Source: Levilactobacillus yonginensis
GTDB taxonomy: Bacteria > Bacillota > Bacilli > Lactobacillales > Lactobacillaceae
Direction: 5' to 3'
Length of the DNA: 64,000 nucleotides
NCBI RefSeq assembly: GCF_964065165.1
Contig: NZ_OZ061549.1
Coordinates: 682,001 to 746,000, forward strand
The number at the start of each line of letters is the position of its first letter. Position 1 is the stretch's first letter. The position numbers and the translations under genes were made by a program. The notes beneath the pieces were generated by a model. It was given only the letters and a program-made list of their open reading frames with translations. It did not search any database and had not been told where the DNA came from. Shown one piece after another: positions 53,560 to 63,002 of the stretch.

Positions 53560-54231
53560 TCACCCGTTCTCTTTGAGATAAGCAGCCTCTAAACTCTCGG
53601 TCTGGGTCTCCGCCATAAACGCGGCTGGTGTTCCTGCAAACGCAATGCACTGGCCAGCTAGGACCAATACCCGAGCAGTCCCCTCTGGCAAAGTACGCAA
53701 CTGATGGGTCGTCATAATGACCGTTCGTCCGGACGAAGCCAAACAGCTAATCTGTGCCATGACCCGTTTAACCGCCCGGAGGTCCAGACCATTTTCTGGT
53801 TCATCGAACAAGTAAAGTTCACGCTGCAACTGGCAAACGCCAGTGAACAAGACTAATCGTCGTTGTCCACCAGAAAGATCCCGGAAACGGGTATGCGCTA
53901 TTGGCTGTAACTCTACCGGCAGGTCCGCCTCTGCGAGAGTTGCCGAAGGGACATCTAGCACTCGCATCATTTGTAAGGCTTCCAGCACGGTGACATTTCC
54001 TGTAAAGGGTGCCCCTTGCATCTCATAGCCAATGTGGTCCATAGTGGGAAAACCCACCAGATGTGACCGATCACCAACGCTCACTCCGGCAATTAAATCG
54101 AGTAGGGTCGTCTTGCCCACACCGTTGGCACCTAATAAAATATTAACCTTACCCGGCACGAATTCCGCGGTAAGCCGATTAAAGAGTTGTCGCCCATCTG
54201 GCAACACCAGTGAGTAATCCTGAATTTGCAT
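53560..54231 (-). CDS. ABC transporter ATP-binding protein
   Basis: A 223-residue ATPase with Walker A GANGVGKTTLLDL, signature LSGGQRRLVLF, Walker B LYLFDEPENGLD and switch His in TTHQL. It lies 13 bases after the permease gene, forming a two-gene exporter. The substrate is unknown. Confidence 0.9.
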   Translation of the reverse strand: MQIQDYSLVLPDGRQLFNRLTAEFVPGKVNILLGANGVGKTTLLDLIAGVSVGDRSHLVGFPTMDHIGYEMQGAPFTGNVTVLEALQMMRVLDVPSATLAEADLPVELQPIAHTRFRDLSGGQRRLVLFTGVCQLQRELYLFDEPENGLDLRAVKRVMAQISCLASSGRTVIMTTHQLRTLPEGTARVLVLAGQCIAFAGTPAAFMAETQTESLEAAYLKENG

Positions 54232-54244
54232 AACCCATCCCCCC

Positions 54245-55003
54245 TTAGTATCGACTAGTCAGTGACTGTAATCGCATGTGACGGACCGGATAGTAGCCCA
54301 CCATAAGATAGAAGAGGCCCACTACCACTAACAACGTGCCGTTAAAACTAGTCGTTGCGTGTGCCAGATTGAGAAATGCCGCGTAAAACAACACAACGTA
54401 AGAACACGGATTAAGACTGGTTAATAAAATGTTCAGGGCCCATTCATTCGGGAGGCTGACGTTGATCAACAACATGCCCACCATAATATAACCCATCACA
54501 ATCAGCGAAATAGCATTCCCCTTAATGGGCATCAACAAGAAAAAGTTGGTGAACCCAGCAATGATTGGAACTAACAAAAAGTTTAACAGTAGAGCGGCCG
54601 CCATGTCTGGTAGATACTGAACTGCTGTCGGATCAAGGGCAATGACCACGACGTCGAAGCATACCATTTCAACCTGAATAAATAACGTTTGAATTGCCAA
54701 GTTACTATAAAAAATCAGTCGCCGATCACCAGCAATCACCGTAAACATTTTCAGAAAATTGGTCTCTCGCAAGTTGATCAAGCCAAATTCAAAGCCGTTT
54801 AACACACCCACCAAAACGATGTAGGCCCAGTAACCGGTAAGCTGTATTAACGCGTTACCAGTCCCCAACGGATGACCATTTGTGTTCAACGCCGCCACCA
54901 CAAAATAAATCGTAGGTGCAATGAGTGTAAAGAATAGGATGGACTTGTCTGCCCAGGTCATCTGCCACTCAAACTTACTTAACGTCCGCAGTTTTCGCCA
55001 CAT
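54245..55003 (-). CDS. ABC transporter permease
   Basis: A 252-residue membrane protein with about six hydrophobic helices, resembling ABC-2 type permeases. It pairs with the ATPase downstream. The ATG after a G-rich ribosome site (GGGGGAGGGG) is chosen over an upstream frame. The substrate is unknown; antibiotic, peptide or lipid export is possible. Confidence 0.8.
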   Translation of the reverse strand: MWRKLRTLSKFEWQMTWADKSILFFTLIAPTIYFVVAALNTNGHPLGTGNALIQLTGYWAYIVLVGVLNGFEFGLINLRETNFLKMFTVIAGDRRLIFYSNLAIQTLFIQVEMVCFDVVVIALDPTAVQYLPDMAAALLLNFLLVPIIAGFTNFFLLMPIKGNAISLIVMGYIMVGMLLINVSLPNEWALNILLTSLNPCSYVVLFYAAFLNLAHATTSFNGTLLVVVGLFYLMVGYYPVRHMRLQSLTSRY

Positions 55004-55420
55004 ACGCGACCCCTCCCCCTTAATAAGTCTCATTATGATCACTGCCAGGCGAATTGCACGACTAAAACCTTCATTAGTTTAGCCACCAACGCTATTAGCG
55101 TGCAAATAAGTAGCCGAGTGTGATTTGGCGATCTCTCGGCTCACAGAGTATTCTGTTGCTAACTAATGTGTTATCAGTTAGTCATCATGAATACGCGTAA
55201 CATCTTTTACTGTGATTTGGCTAAACAACAATCACCACGTCTGAATCCTCTGGCCTCTGACGTGCAACCAATTTATAGACACTGGGTAGTAACAATGCCT
55301 GCTAATACGGGAGGGAAGCAAATAATTTATTTTCAGCCTTCTGTTACCCAATTTTAAAACTATCAAAATATGGGACATGAGCCACAGTATCTTGCCTTTT
55401 GCACCCGTAAAACTGGCGCC
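55004..55420. other. Gene-free stretch
   Basis: About 420 AT-rich bases with no convincing gene. A hairpin pairing AGCCGAG with CTCGGCT lies at about 55111-55141, without a T-run. Confidence 0.4.
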
Positions 55421-55456
55421 AAAAAGGGTCCAAGACTTTTGTCTCGGACCCTTAAA
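55421..55456 (-). terminator. Terminator of leuS
   Basis: On the minus strand AAGGGTCCGAGAC pairs with GTCTTGGACCCTT across AAAA, followed by TTTGG. Confidence 0.85.
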
Positions 55457-55496
55457 ATATATTTAAACTAAACTTTTCAGCAACAAAGGCTTGTGC

Positions 55497-57926
55497 TTAA
55501 TTAGCCACAATGTTAACCAATTTACCTGGAATCACAATGACCTTGCGAATCGTCTTGCCATCGGTATGGGTCTTGACCACATCGTCAGCCAGAGCAGCCG
55601 TCTCGATATCATCCTTAGCTGCATCCTTTGCAACCTTGAGGTGCGCCCGGACCTTACCGTTCACTTGAACGACCATTTCGACCACGTCTTCAACCAATTG
55701 CTTTTCGTCATAAGTTGGCCACTTAGCGTAGGCAATCGTCTCATCATGGCCCATCAATGACCAGAGTTCTTCGGCGATATGTGGCACGATTGGTGAAATC
55801 AACTTGACGAAGCCTTCCATGTAGATCAATGGCAGACTGTCTGCCTTGTAAGCTTCATTAACGAAGACCATCAATTGCGAAATGGCCACGTTGAAACGCA
55901 TGGCTTCAAGGTCTTCGCTCACCGTCTTAACCGTCTGGTTGTAGATCTTGTCCAACGCACCATCGTTGATCATCGTCACCCGATCACGCAAGTGGTTGTT
56001 GTCATCGATCAACAGACGCCAAACCCGATCAAGCCAGCGACGGGAACCGTTGATACCCTCGGTACTCCAAGGCTTTGAGGCTTCGATTGGGCCCATGAAC
56101 ATTTCGTAAAGACGCAGCGTATCGGCTCCATCCTTTTCGACAATTTCATCGGGATTGATAACGTTCCCCTTAGACTTGGACATCTTTTCGTGGTTGGTCC
56201 CCAGGATCATCCCCTGGTTAACCAACTTCTGGAAAGGTTCCTTGGTTGGTACTACCCCGAGATCGTACAGGAACTTGTGCCAGAAGCGAGCGTACAGCAA
56301 ATGGAGAACGGCATGTTCAGCCCCACCAATGTAAAGGTCGACTGGCATCCAATACTTGAGTTTGTCTGGATCGGCAATGGCTTCGTTGTTTTTAGGATCA
56401 ACGTAACGTAAGAAGTACCATGAACTCCCCGCCCATTGTGGCATGGTGTTCGTTTCACGTTTCCCTTTACGCCCATTCTCATCCACGACATTAACCCAGT
56501 CATCCAAGTTTGCCAGTGGACTCTCACCGGTTCCAGAAGGTTCCAGTTGCTTGGCAGCTGGTAACTTGAGTGGTAACTCGTCTTCCGGAACCAGCGTGGT
56601 TTCGCCATCTTCCCAATGGATAACGGGAATTGGTTCACCCCAGTAGCGTTGGCGGGAGAAAATCCAATCGCGTAACCGGAAGTTGACCTGTTTGTGACCA
56701 GCGTGGTTCTCCTCCAACCAATCAATGGCCTTAGAAATGGCCGTCTGCTTATCCAACCCATCCAAGAAGCCGGAGTTGACGTGCGCACCATCACCGGTGT
56801 AAGCGGCCGCTTGCACGTCGGTATCATCATTACCAGCAATCACTTGAACGATTGGTAAGTTGAATTTCGTAGCAAAATCGTGGTCCCGGTCATCATGAGC
56901 CGGCACGGCCATGATAGCCCCAGTTCCGTATGATGCCAACACGTAGTCCCCAATCCAGATTGGTACCTTGGCACCGCTCAATGGGTTAACGCCATAGGCA
57001 CCGGTGAAGACCCCGGTCTTATCCTTGTTCAAGTCAGTCCGTTCCAGGTCTGACTTACTTTCAATGGCTTCTTTATAAGCCTTAACAGCTTCAGCCTGTT
57101 CCGGTGTCGTGATCTGATCAACCAGGGCATGTTCTGGTGCTAAGACCATGTAAGTAGCCCCAAATAGCGTATCAGGACGAGTCGTGTAGACCTCAACCTT
57201 GGTATCTTCTTGCCCAGCAACTGGGAAGAAGACACTGGCCCCTTCGGAACGACCAATCCAGTTCCGTTGCATTTCCTTGATACTCTCTGGCCAATCCAGA
57301 TCATCCAAGTCATCCAACAACCGGTCAGCGTACGCCGTGATTTTTAAAACCCATTGACGCATTGGCACGCGGTAGACGGGGTAACCGCCCCGTTCCGTCT
57401 TGCCGTCAACGACTTCTTCGTTGGCCACAACGGTCCCACCCATAAAGTCAGGCGCCCAGTTGACCATGATTTTGTCTTCATAGGCTAAACCCTTCTTATA
57501 CATTTGTTCGAAGATCCATTGCGTCCACTTGTAGTATGATTCGTCAGTGGTGTTAACTTCTCGACTCCAGTCGTAAGAAAAACCTAATGACCGAATTTGG
57601 CGTTTAAAGTTTTTGATGTTGTGAGCAGTGAAGTCTTTAGGATTGTGTCCCGTCTTCAAAGCATACTGTTCAGCGGGCAGACCAAAAGCATCCCAGCCCA
57701 TTGGGTGCAGGACGTTGAACCCTTGCATCCGCTTTAAACGAGCCATGATATCGGTTGCCGTGTACCCTTCTGGATGACCCACGTGCAACCCTTGGCCTGA
57801 AGGGTAAGGGAACATGTCTAAGACGTAGTATTTCGGTTTATTCTGATTGTCAGCAGTCTTGAAAGTTTCATTGACGCGCCAGTAGTGTTGCCATTTGCGT
57901 TCGATAATTTGGTGTTTGTATGCCAA
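55497..57926 (-). CDS. leuS: Leucine--tRNA ligase
   Basis: Class I synthetase of 809 residues. The HIGH-like motif is [12 protein letters not shown], the KMSKS loop is KMSKSKGNV, the CP1 editing domain spans about residues 220-420 ([15 protein letters not shown]), and the anticodon and C-terminal domains follow. It is expressed from the T-box leader at 57962-58206. The terminator follows the stop directly. Confidence 0.98.
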   Translation of the reverse strand: MAYKHQIIERKWQHYWRVNETFKTADNQNKPKYYVLDMFPYPSGQGLHVGHPEGYTATDIMARLKRMQGFNVLHPMGWDAFGLPAEQYALKTGHNPKDFTAHNIKNFKRQIRSLGFSYDWSREVNTTDESYYKWTQWIFEQMYKKGLAYEDKIMVNWAPDFMGGTVVANEEVVDGKTERGGYPVYRVPMRQWVLKITAYADRLLDDLDDLDWPESIKEMQRNWIGRSEGASVFFPVAGQEDTKVEVYTTRPDTLFGATYMVLAPEHALVDQITTPEQAEAVKAYKEAIESKSDLERTDLNKDKTGVFTGAYGVNPLSGAKVPIWIGDYVLASYGTGAIMAVPAHDDRDHDFATKFNLPIVQVIAGNDDTDVQAAAYTGDGAHVNSGFLDGLDKQTAISKAIDWLEENHAGHKQVNFRLRDWIFSRQRYWGEPIPVIHWEDGETTLVPEDELPLKLPAAKQLEPSGTGESPLANLDDWVNVVDENGRKGKRETNTMPQWAGSSWYFLRYVDPKNNEAIADPDKLKYWMPVDLYIGGAEHAVLHLLYARFWHKFLYDLGVVPTKEPFQKLVNQGMILGTNHEKMSKSKGNVINPDEIVEKDGADTLRLYEMFMGPIEASKPWSTEGINGSRRWLDRVWRLLIDDNNHLRDRVTMINDGALDKIYNQTVKTVSEDLEAMRFNVAISQLMVFVNEAYKADSLPLIYMEGFVKLISPIVPHIAEELWSLMGHDETIAYAKWPTYDEKQLVEDVVEMVVQVNGKVRAHLKVAKDAAKDDIETAALADDVVKTHTDGKTIRKVIVIPGKLVNIVAN

Positions 57927-57961
57927 AAGTCTTCGCTCCCTTTATAAGTTACGTTGTGCCA

Positions 57962-58206
57962 CAAAAAAAGCCCCCAGAAGCCCAAAATGGGCCTCTGCAG
58001 GGCGTTTTAGCGCGGTACCACCTACATTTCCCCAACCATCCGTTGGGGCTCATTCCGGCTGATAACGTCGCCAAACGCCCACCTTGCGGCAGAGAAAAAC
58101 TCGGAGACAAGTTCGTCTGGCACGGTAACGGATTCACATCACCCATCCGCTTGCTGGATACCCCGCCTGACTACTACTTCTCGTCAACGTTTTGCATAAT
58201 CAAATT
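57962..58206 (-). ncRNA. T-box leader of leuS
   Basis: The minus strand carries AGGTGGTACCGCG (58023-58011) upstream of a terminator with T7 (57962-58003). The Stem I base pairs GACGAG with CTTGTC. I could not assign the leucine specifier by eye. Confidence 0.88.
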
Positions 58207-58212
58207 GTTTTC

Positions 58213-58241
58213 ATCTTAGCAAAAGCCTCCATGAAAAGCAA
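58213..58241 (-). promoter_or_regulatory. Promoter of the leuS leader
   Basis: TTGCTT and TAAGAT are separated by 17 bases, with TGC before the -10 box. Confidence 0.7.
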
Positions 58242-58278
58242 GGGGAACACGGGTAAAACCCATTTACGAACGGGGGTG

Positions 58279-58287
58279 TGCTATACT
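58279..58287 (+). promoter_or_regulatory. Extended -10 promoter of the PAP2 gene
   Basis: TGCTATACT lies 33 bases above the start codon. Confidence 0.7.
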
Positions 58288-58319
58288 AAATTCATTAAAA
58301 AGCTTAAGGAGGTCCACCA

Positions 58320-58958
58320 TTGACGACCATTTCTAAATTACGCTGGCGTTGCACCTGGGGCGCTGGCATTCTCTTTTTACTGGACCTTTTTGGCGTGGCC
58401 ATGCAGCAAAACTGGATTAAGGTCATTGATCAGACAATTATTCACCTAGTTCGTCACCCATTGCCTCAATCATTGACCAAACTGATTATTGCCATTACCA
58501 ATTCGGGCAATCCTCGTCCAGTGACCTGGGTCACCTTACTCTTGGTTGCTGTCCTGGCAATCTTGCGGCGCTACCGAGGGGCCCTATTCTTGACGGTCAA
58601 CGTGCTGATTTGGGCAGGCATTGGCAATAGTTTGATTAAACACATGGTCCAGCGGCCTCGGCCCACCGTCGATCGACTGGTTGCTGCCAGCTCATATAGT
58701 TTTCCCAGCGGACATTCAATTACGGCGATGCTCCTGTGGGGTTCAGTTATTGTGTTACTGGGTTGGTCGCTCCAGCGGCATCGTAATTGGCGCTGGGGAG
58801 TCACCTTGCTATTGAGTTGCTGGATTGTTGTTATTGGCCTATCACGAATCTACGTCGGCGTACATTACCCAACGGACGTGATTGCGGGTTGGTCATTGGG
58901 CTTTGTCCTGCTGACTTTGAGCCAATGGTTCCTAACGCGCTATGGAGATGGATTATAA
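58320..58958 (+). CDS. PAP2-family membrane phosphatase
   Basis: A 212-residue membrane phosphatase with the three acid-phosphatase motifs: KHMVQRPRP, SFPSGHSIT and SRIYVGVHYPTD (catalytic His in the last two). About five transmembrane helices surround them. It may act on undecaprenyl pyrophosphate or phosphatidic acids. The start is TTG with AAGGAGG upstream. It abuts the next gene with no gap. Confidence 0.9.
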   Translation: MTTISKLRWRCTWGAGILFLLDLFGVAMQQNWIKVIDQTIIHLVRHPLPQSLTKLIIAITNSGNPRPVTWVTLLLVAVLAILRRYRGALFLTVNVLIWAGIGNSLIKHMVQRPRPTVDRLVAASSYSFPSGHSITAMLLWGSVIVLLGWSLQRHRNWRWGVTLLLSCWIVVIGLSRIYVGVHYPTDVIAGWSLGFVLLTLSQWFLTRYGDGL

Positions 58959-59525
58959 ATGAATTTACCAAATGCTTTAACGTATAGTCACACGTTGCTG
59001 ACCGAATGCGTGGGATCCGGTGCCACCGTAGTTGACGCTACAGTGGGTCAGGGCCACGACACCATTTTTCTGGCAAATCTAGTCGGACCAACCGGTCACG
59101 TCATTGGTTTTGATATTCAACAAGCTGCTCTGGATGCCACGCAACAGCAGTTGACGTTGACAGGACTGGGACAACAGGTCGACCTGCATACAACCGGCCA
59201 CGAAAATGTGGCAACGTACCTGGCCCCCGAAGCCCAGGTCAGCGCTGCTATTTTTAACCTAGGATATTTACCGGGTGGCGATAAGTCCGTCATCACAAAA
59301 CCCAATACCACTTTAACGGCAATCAAAGCTTTGCTGCCACATCTTCCCCGCGGTGGTCGCATTATCTTAGTCGTTTACTACGGTCATCCTGGCGGGCAAA
59401 CGGAACGGGCCGCGGTGGTCGATTTTTGTGAGCAGCTACCACAAAAGACTTACCAGGTTCTGCAGTACGGATTTATTAACCAAATTCACCAGCCGCCCTT
59501 TTTATTGGCAATCGAACGCCGGTAA
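58959..59525 (+). CDS. Class I SAM-dependent methyltransferase (YtqB-like)
   Basis: A 188-residue methyltransferase of the YtqB/MraW-like type. The SAM motif is VVDATVGQGHDTIFLA, followed by GFDIQQAALDATQQ, NLGYLPGGDKSVITKP and ILVVYYGHPGG. YtqB-like proteins are thought to methylate rRNA or tRNA; the target is unknown. It starts directly at the PAP2 stop, so translation is coupled. Confidence 0.88.
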   Translation: MNLPNALTYSHTLLTECVGSGATVVDATVGQGHDTIFLANLVGPTGHVIGFDIQQAALDATQQQLTLTGLGQQVDLHTTGHENVATYLAPEAQVSAAIFNLGYLPGGDKSVITKPNTTLTAIKALLPHLPRGGRIILVVYYGHPGGQTERAAVVDFCEQLPQKTYQVLQYGFINQIHQPPFLLAIERR

Positions 59526-59553
59526 CCTAATTTTAGATAGAGGATAACCAAAC

Positions 59554-59892
59554 ATGAAAAAGATTCTATTGCTATTACTTGCGGTAACCCCGATTGGGAT
59601 TATCACTGCCCTACCTGCACCAGCACAAGCGGCCACCTGGCATTCAACTGCCATCCCGCACAAGCTCCGCGGCCACTGGGTTGCCCGTGACAACCACGGT
59701 CAGGGCGTTCACATTTACAAACATAAGATTCATTACACTGGCGAGAAAGCCGTCAAGGTTAAATGGCGATACGCCGGGAACCGCAAATATCATTTTAAAT
59801 ACGCCCATTCACAAGGATTTACAATCAACCTGCATTATTATGGCCGGCATAAGATAACTATGAACTCCTATTGGCACAACTACTACCGTTAA
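59554..59892 (+). CDS. Small His-rich secreted protein
   Basis: A 112-residue protein with a signal peptide ending in PAPAQA. The mature part is basic and rich in His, Tyr, Lys and Trp (LRGHWVARDNHGQG, HYYGRHKITMNSYWHN). AGAGGATAAC precedes the ATG. It resembles the short secreted proteins with a GHW or GTW motif that are common in lactobacilli. The role is unknown; the His density could bind metal. Confidence 0.75.
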   Translation: MKKILLLLLAVTPIGIITALPAPAQAATWHSTAIPHKLRGHWVARDNHGQGVHIYKHKIHYTGEKAVKVKWRYAGNRKYHFKYAHSQGFTINLHYYGRHKITMNSYWHNYYR

Positions 59893-59906
59893 TAAATCGA
59901 ACCACA

Positions 59907-59945
59907 AAAAAATGCTGAAGCAAAATTTGCTTCAGCATTTTTTAA
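59907..59945. terminator. Bidirectional terminator
   Basis: AAAAAATGCTGAAGCAAA and its complement form a nearly perfect stem with T6 on both sides. It ends the plus-strand secreted gene and the minus-strand mecA. Confidence 0.92.
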
Positions 59946-59948
59946 TTA

Positions 59949-60668
59949 CTAATCACTTAAAAAATGAAACCGAGTCAGTTCTAACGCACTGTTTTCCATG
60001 ATTAATTGACCATGTTCAGCTAGGACGTCAGGCGCTACCTTGGTTTTATTCCCATATTCGTACGCAACGGCGAGTTCATCCTTGATGGATTCGCGGGAGG
60101 ATTCATTCACAAAGAAGACCAGTTCTAAGTAAAAGTCATCGTTGTACCGGTATAAATTGGAGGCTGCGTTTTCTAAACGCAACACCCGGGCAAGGTTAAT
60201 CATGTCTTCAAACGAGTGGAGTTTAACCACCTGTTTAGTGGTCGGTTGACCACTGTCACTTAAATAATCTTCAATATCGTTTGAGTCGCTAGTAGCTGAT
60301 TTAAACGTGGAGAAGAGATCCTTTTGGCCATCTTTTTCCAATAAATGCTCCTTAATTTGATCCGATACTTGATCGGGGTGATCACTATCGACGCTGGCAT
60401 CGGCATCTGCCTCTTCCGCAGCGTCTTCGTCCGCATTCTTACTGATAAACAATTCTAGACCATTACGGTTAGGCAGCACCTGGAAGGTAACTGCCTCATT
60501 ATCTTGAAATTGATGATCGACGTCGACTTCTTCCAAAATACTATAGAAAAAGCCCTCAATTTGCTTGTGGTTACCCAACAAGTCTAAGACGGTGATACCG
60601 CGTTCGCTCAGGTCATCGTTACCGATAACCACCCGAATCGTATTCTCATTGATTCGTTCCATCTCCAT
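59949..60668 (-). CDS. mecA: Adaptor protein MecA
   Basis: A 239-residue adaptor that brings substrates to ClpC and helps control competence or development. The N-terminal substrate-binding domain begins MEMERINENTIRVVI; a central acidic linker (DADASVDSDHPDQ) is followed by the C-terminal ClpC-binding domain with DFYLELVFFVNESS and AVAYEYGNKT. The ATG after AAAGGGGTG is chosen. It lies close to spx; both belong to the same proteolysis-linked regulation. Confidence 0.95.
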   Translation of the reverse strand: MEMERINENTIRVVIGNDDLSERGITVLDLLGNHKQIEGFFYSILEEVDVDHQFQDNEAVTFQVLPNRNGLELFISKNADEDAAEEADADASVDSDHPDQVSDQIKEHLLEKDGQKDLFSTFKSATSDSNDIEDYLSDSGQPTTKQVVKLHSFEDMINLARVLRLENAASNLYRYNDDFYLELVFFVNESSRESIKDELAVAYEYGNKTKVAPDVLAEHGQLIMENSALELTRFHFLSD

Positions 60669-60867
60669 GAATAACACCCCTTTCTCGTGGGTTTTGGGTA
60701 TTGTCCTTGATACTCATTCTAGTCATTTAAACTTACTTGTAAAGTCATCATACCAAAAAAACCGGACTGCAAGTAATATTTTCTCACAAATCCGATTAGA
60801 TGCAACTAATTAAGCTTACAGATGAGGTTTCCATAAGTTTTTTATTGAATTCCCCAATATTTGCCAT

Positions 60868-61275
60868 TTATCTGGACCCATTAACCAGCCGCTGTGCCCG
60901 TTCCAATTCTAATGCGCGAACCTTACGGGGCAGGAAACGCCGAATCTCTTCTTCATTGAAACCAACCTGGAGTCGCTTATCATCTACCATAATCGGTCGA
61001 CGCAAGATTCCTGGATTCTTTTGAATGAGATCATATAATTCTCGTAAAGGTAAGTCGTCTAGATCCACAGTTAATTCTTGATAAGCCTTAGACCGAGTTG
61101 AAACAATTTCTTCGGTTCCATCTTCAGTCAACCGTAAAATCGACTTAATTTGATCAATTGTCAAGGGTTCGGAGAAGATGTTTTGTTCACGATACGCGAT
61201 ACCGTGTTCTTCAAACCAAAGACGTGCCTTGCGGCAAGAGGTACAACTGGGTGATGTGTAAAGTGTGACTGTCAT
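60868..61275 (-). CDS. spx: Transcriptional regulator Spx
   Basis: Binds the alpha subunit of RNA polymerase and redirects it under thiol stress. The ArsC-like fold has the redox CxxC (C11 and C14 in [10 protein letters not shown]), the RPI motif in RRPIMVDD, and the G52-region. It is 135 residues, with a Shine-Dalgarno site upstream. In other Firmicutes it is degraded by ClpXP; here it sits next to mecA. Confidence 0.96.
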   Translation of the reverse strand: MTVTLYTSPSCTSCRKARLWFEEHGIAYREQNIFSEPLTIDQIKSILRLTEDGTEEIVSTRSKAYQELTVDLDDLPLRELYDLIQKNPGILRRPIMVDDKRLQVGFNEEEIRRFLPRKVRALELERAQRLVNGSR

Positions 61276-61482
61276 AATCTTTTCCTCCCTCTCGAGCTCT
61301 TTGTATAAATCATTTAATAGCTCTATTATACAGAGTTTTCTGAGAATTGGAAGGGCTTTTTAGAAATAAATTAATAAACAATATCACCCAATATGACTAT
61401 TTCTACCCATCATCATTACATAATCATCATTTATTGTTAATCAGACGGTTTCGGCCAATTTACTTTTAACGAATGGGAACGA

Positions 61483-62223
61483 TTAGATTTCGTACGTTTT
61501 TCCTGGCTGAACGACTGCGACTGGAATCTTTGTTCCCGCCGCTGCCTGGGCTTCCACCTGCAATTGATGTAAGCTACCGGTCTGTGGCAAATGTGTCAAT
61601 AGCAAATGCTTAACCGCCGCATCACATGCTAACCGGCCCGCTTGTGTCGATGTAAGGTGCCAAGCCGTCCCCTGATGATCAGCGTAGAAATTGGTATCGG
61701 CAAGCAACACATCCACATTCTGAGCCCATGGGATCAGCCCCTCAAAGGCAGCCGTATCCGCCGTAAAGGCCATAGTTGCGCCCGTTTGGACCTCAGTAAT
61801 TCGTGGTGCATAAGCTGGAACTGGGTGATGCGTCTCTAGAAAATCAATCTTGAATGGTCCTAAGTTCAACGTCTGCCTAGGATCATAAGCTTCGCCAACT
61901 GTAGCACCGGGCCAAGTCAGCGCGCCAAAGTTCAATGGGTCGGCTGTATGCCCATAGATTGGTAGGACCGGTTCAGCCTTTGTTCCTGCCGCCAATTGCC
62001 AAAGATACTGGAGCACGCCAACATCGGCCGTATGATCGTGGTGATAGTGAGTCAGTAAGACAGAGTTCAGCTGGAGCGGATTTAGAACTTTTTCCAGTGC
62101 TAGTAGGGCCCCACTACCACAGTCTAAGAGTAGATGGTAATCACCACTGGTTAAGAGATAACTACTCGTTCCTACCCCATTGTGGGGGTAACCACCGTAA
62201 CAGCCTAAAATTGTGAGTTGCAT
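61483..62223 (-). CDS. MBL-fold metallo-hydrolase
   Basis: A 246-residue metallo-beta-lactamase-fold protein. The metal motif is THYHHDHTADVGVLQYL (HxHxDH), and later ligands include the His in FLETHHPVPAYA and LLTHLPQTGS. The family covers RNase Z-like and phosphodiesterase enzymes; the small size and missing flexible arm argue against classic RNase Z. The ATG with AAAGGATGAC upstream is chosen. Confidence 0.88.
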   Translation of the reverse strand: MQLTILGCYGGYPHNGVGTSSYLLTSGDYHLLLDCGSGALLALEKVLNPLQLNSVLLTHYHHDHTADVGVLQYLWQLAAGTKAEPVLPIYGHTADPLNFGALTWPGATVGEAYDPRQTLNLGPFKIDFLETHHPVPAYAPRITEVQTGATMAFTADTAAFEGLIPWAQNVDVLLADTNFYADHQGTAWHLTSTQAGRLACDAAVKHLLLTHLPQTGSLHQLQVEAQAAAGTKIPVAVVQPGKTYEI

Positions 62224-62349
62224 AATGTCATCCTTTCTGGTTCTTCTAATTGTCACTAGTGTAGCGCGTCGGCTTCGGAGTGTAAACGTTTCGCTTTTCG
62301 TTGGAAGTCTCTTATACTATAGTTAACAAAGTTGTTAGGAGGGATGGGT

Positions 62350-62862
62350 ATGCTTCATGAATTATCGTTTTCGTTTGGAAGTCCTGCTGTACTGAAAAAA
62401 ATTGTCGCTGAGAATCCGGATCGTCAGTTTAAATTACTCGCCAATTCGGGTGGTAACGCAGAAGAATCCTTACAGCTATTAGACGTTTCTGGTCAGCCAA
62501 GTCAGTTTACTACCGAACTTGACTATAATGTCCAACTGCACGCGGGTGTATCAACTTGGGACGGCTTTTATAGCTATAATTACTTCACGTTCGATGCAGA
62601 TGCCGCCAAAGTATTTGATGCCAAAGCAAACTTACTAGCAATCAACGACCTACCAATGGGACTACGTGCCATGTACGTTTTAACCAAGAAAAAGAATCCC
62701 GGAGACTACGTCCTGTTAACTCTTTGGGAAAGCAGTCAAGCCTTCTCACTTTGGCGAAATTCTGATGCATTTAAACCCTTCAATCTTTATGCAACTAGCG
62801 CAAATCACCACCATTCAGCCACTTACCAGCCTACCCGTTTTCCTAAAGAAGACGAAGAATAG
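62350..62862 (+). CDS. ABM-domain protein (HmoB/TRAP-like)
   Basis: A 170-residue protein whose C-terminal half fits the antibiotic-biosynthesis-monooxygenase dimeric alpha/beta barrel (LLTLWESSQAFSLWRNSDAF). The overall length and N-terminal half resemble TRAP of Staphylococcus and HmoB of Bacillus, which bind or break down heme. The ATG with AGGAGG seven bases upstream is chosen. Heme activity is inferred only. Confidence 0.75.
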   Translation: MLHELSFSFGSPAVLKKIVAENPDRQFKLLANSGGNAEESLQLLDVSGQPSQFTTELDYNVQLHAGVSTWDGFYSYNYFTFDADAAKVFDAKANLLAINDLPMGLRAMYVLTKKKNPGDYVLLTLWESSQAFSLWRNSDAFKPFNLYATSANHHHSATYQPTRFPKEDEE

Positions 62863-62942
62863 TTTGCTATCATTTGTGAATATAATCATTTGGCAGCCGG
62901 CCAGACTCGGTTGCCTTTTTTATCGGATTTCTACCCAAATTT

Positions 62943-62970
62943 TTGATTTCAGCAAAGTTCGCGGTACAAT
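62943..62970 (+). promoter_or_regulatory. Promoter of the DUF2075 gene
   Basis: TTGATT and TACAAT are separated by 16 bases, predicting a start near 62977. Confidence 0.65.
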
Positions 62971-63002
62971 GGGGCTATTCTGTTTAGAAAGATGGCGACA
63001 AT

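Noticed and set aside
55166..55357. 63-codon plus-strand frame between the ABC permease and leuS
   Set aside because: No ribosome site and no recognisable product.
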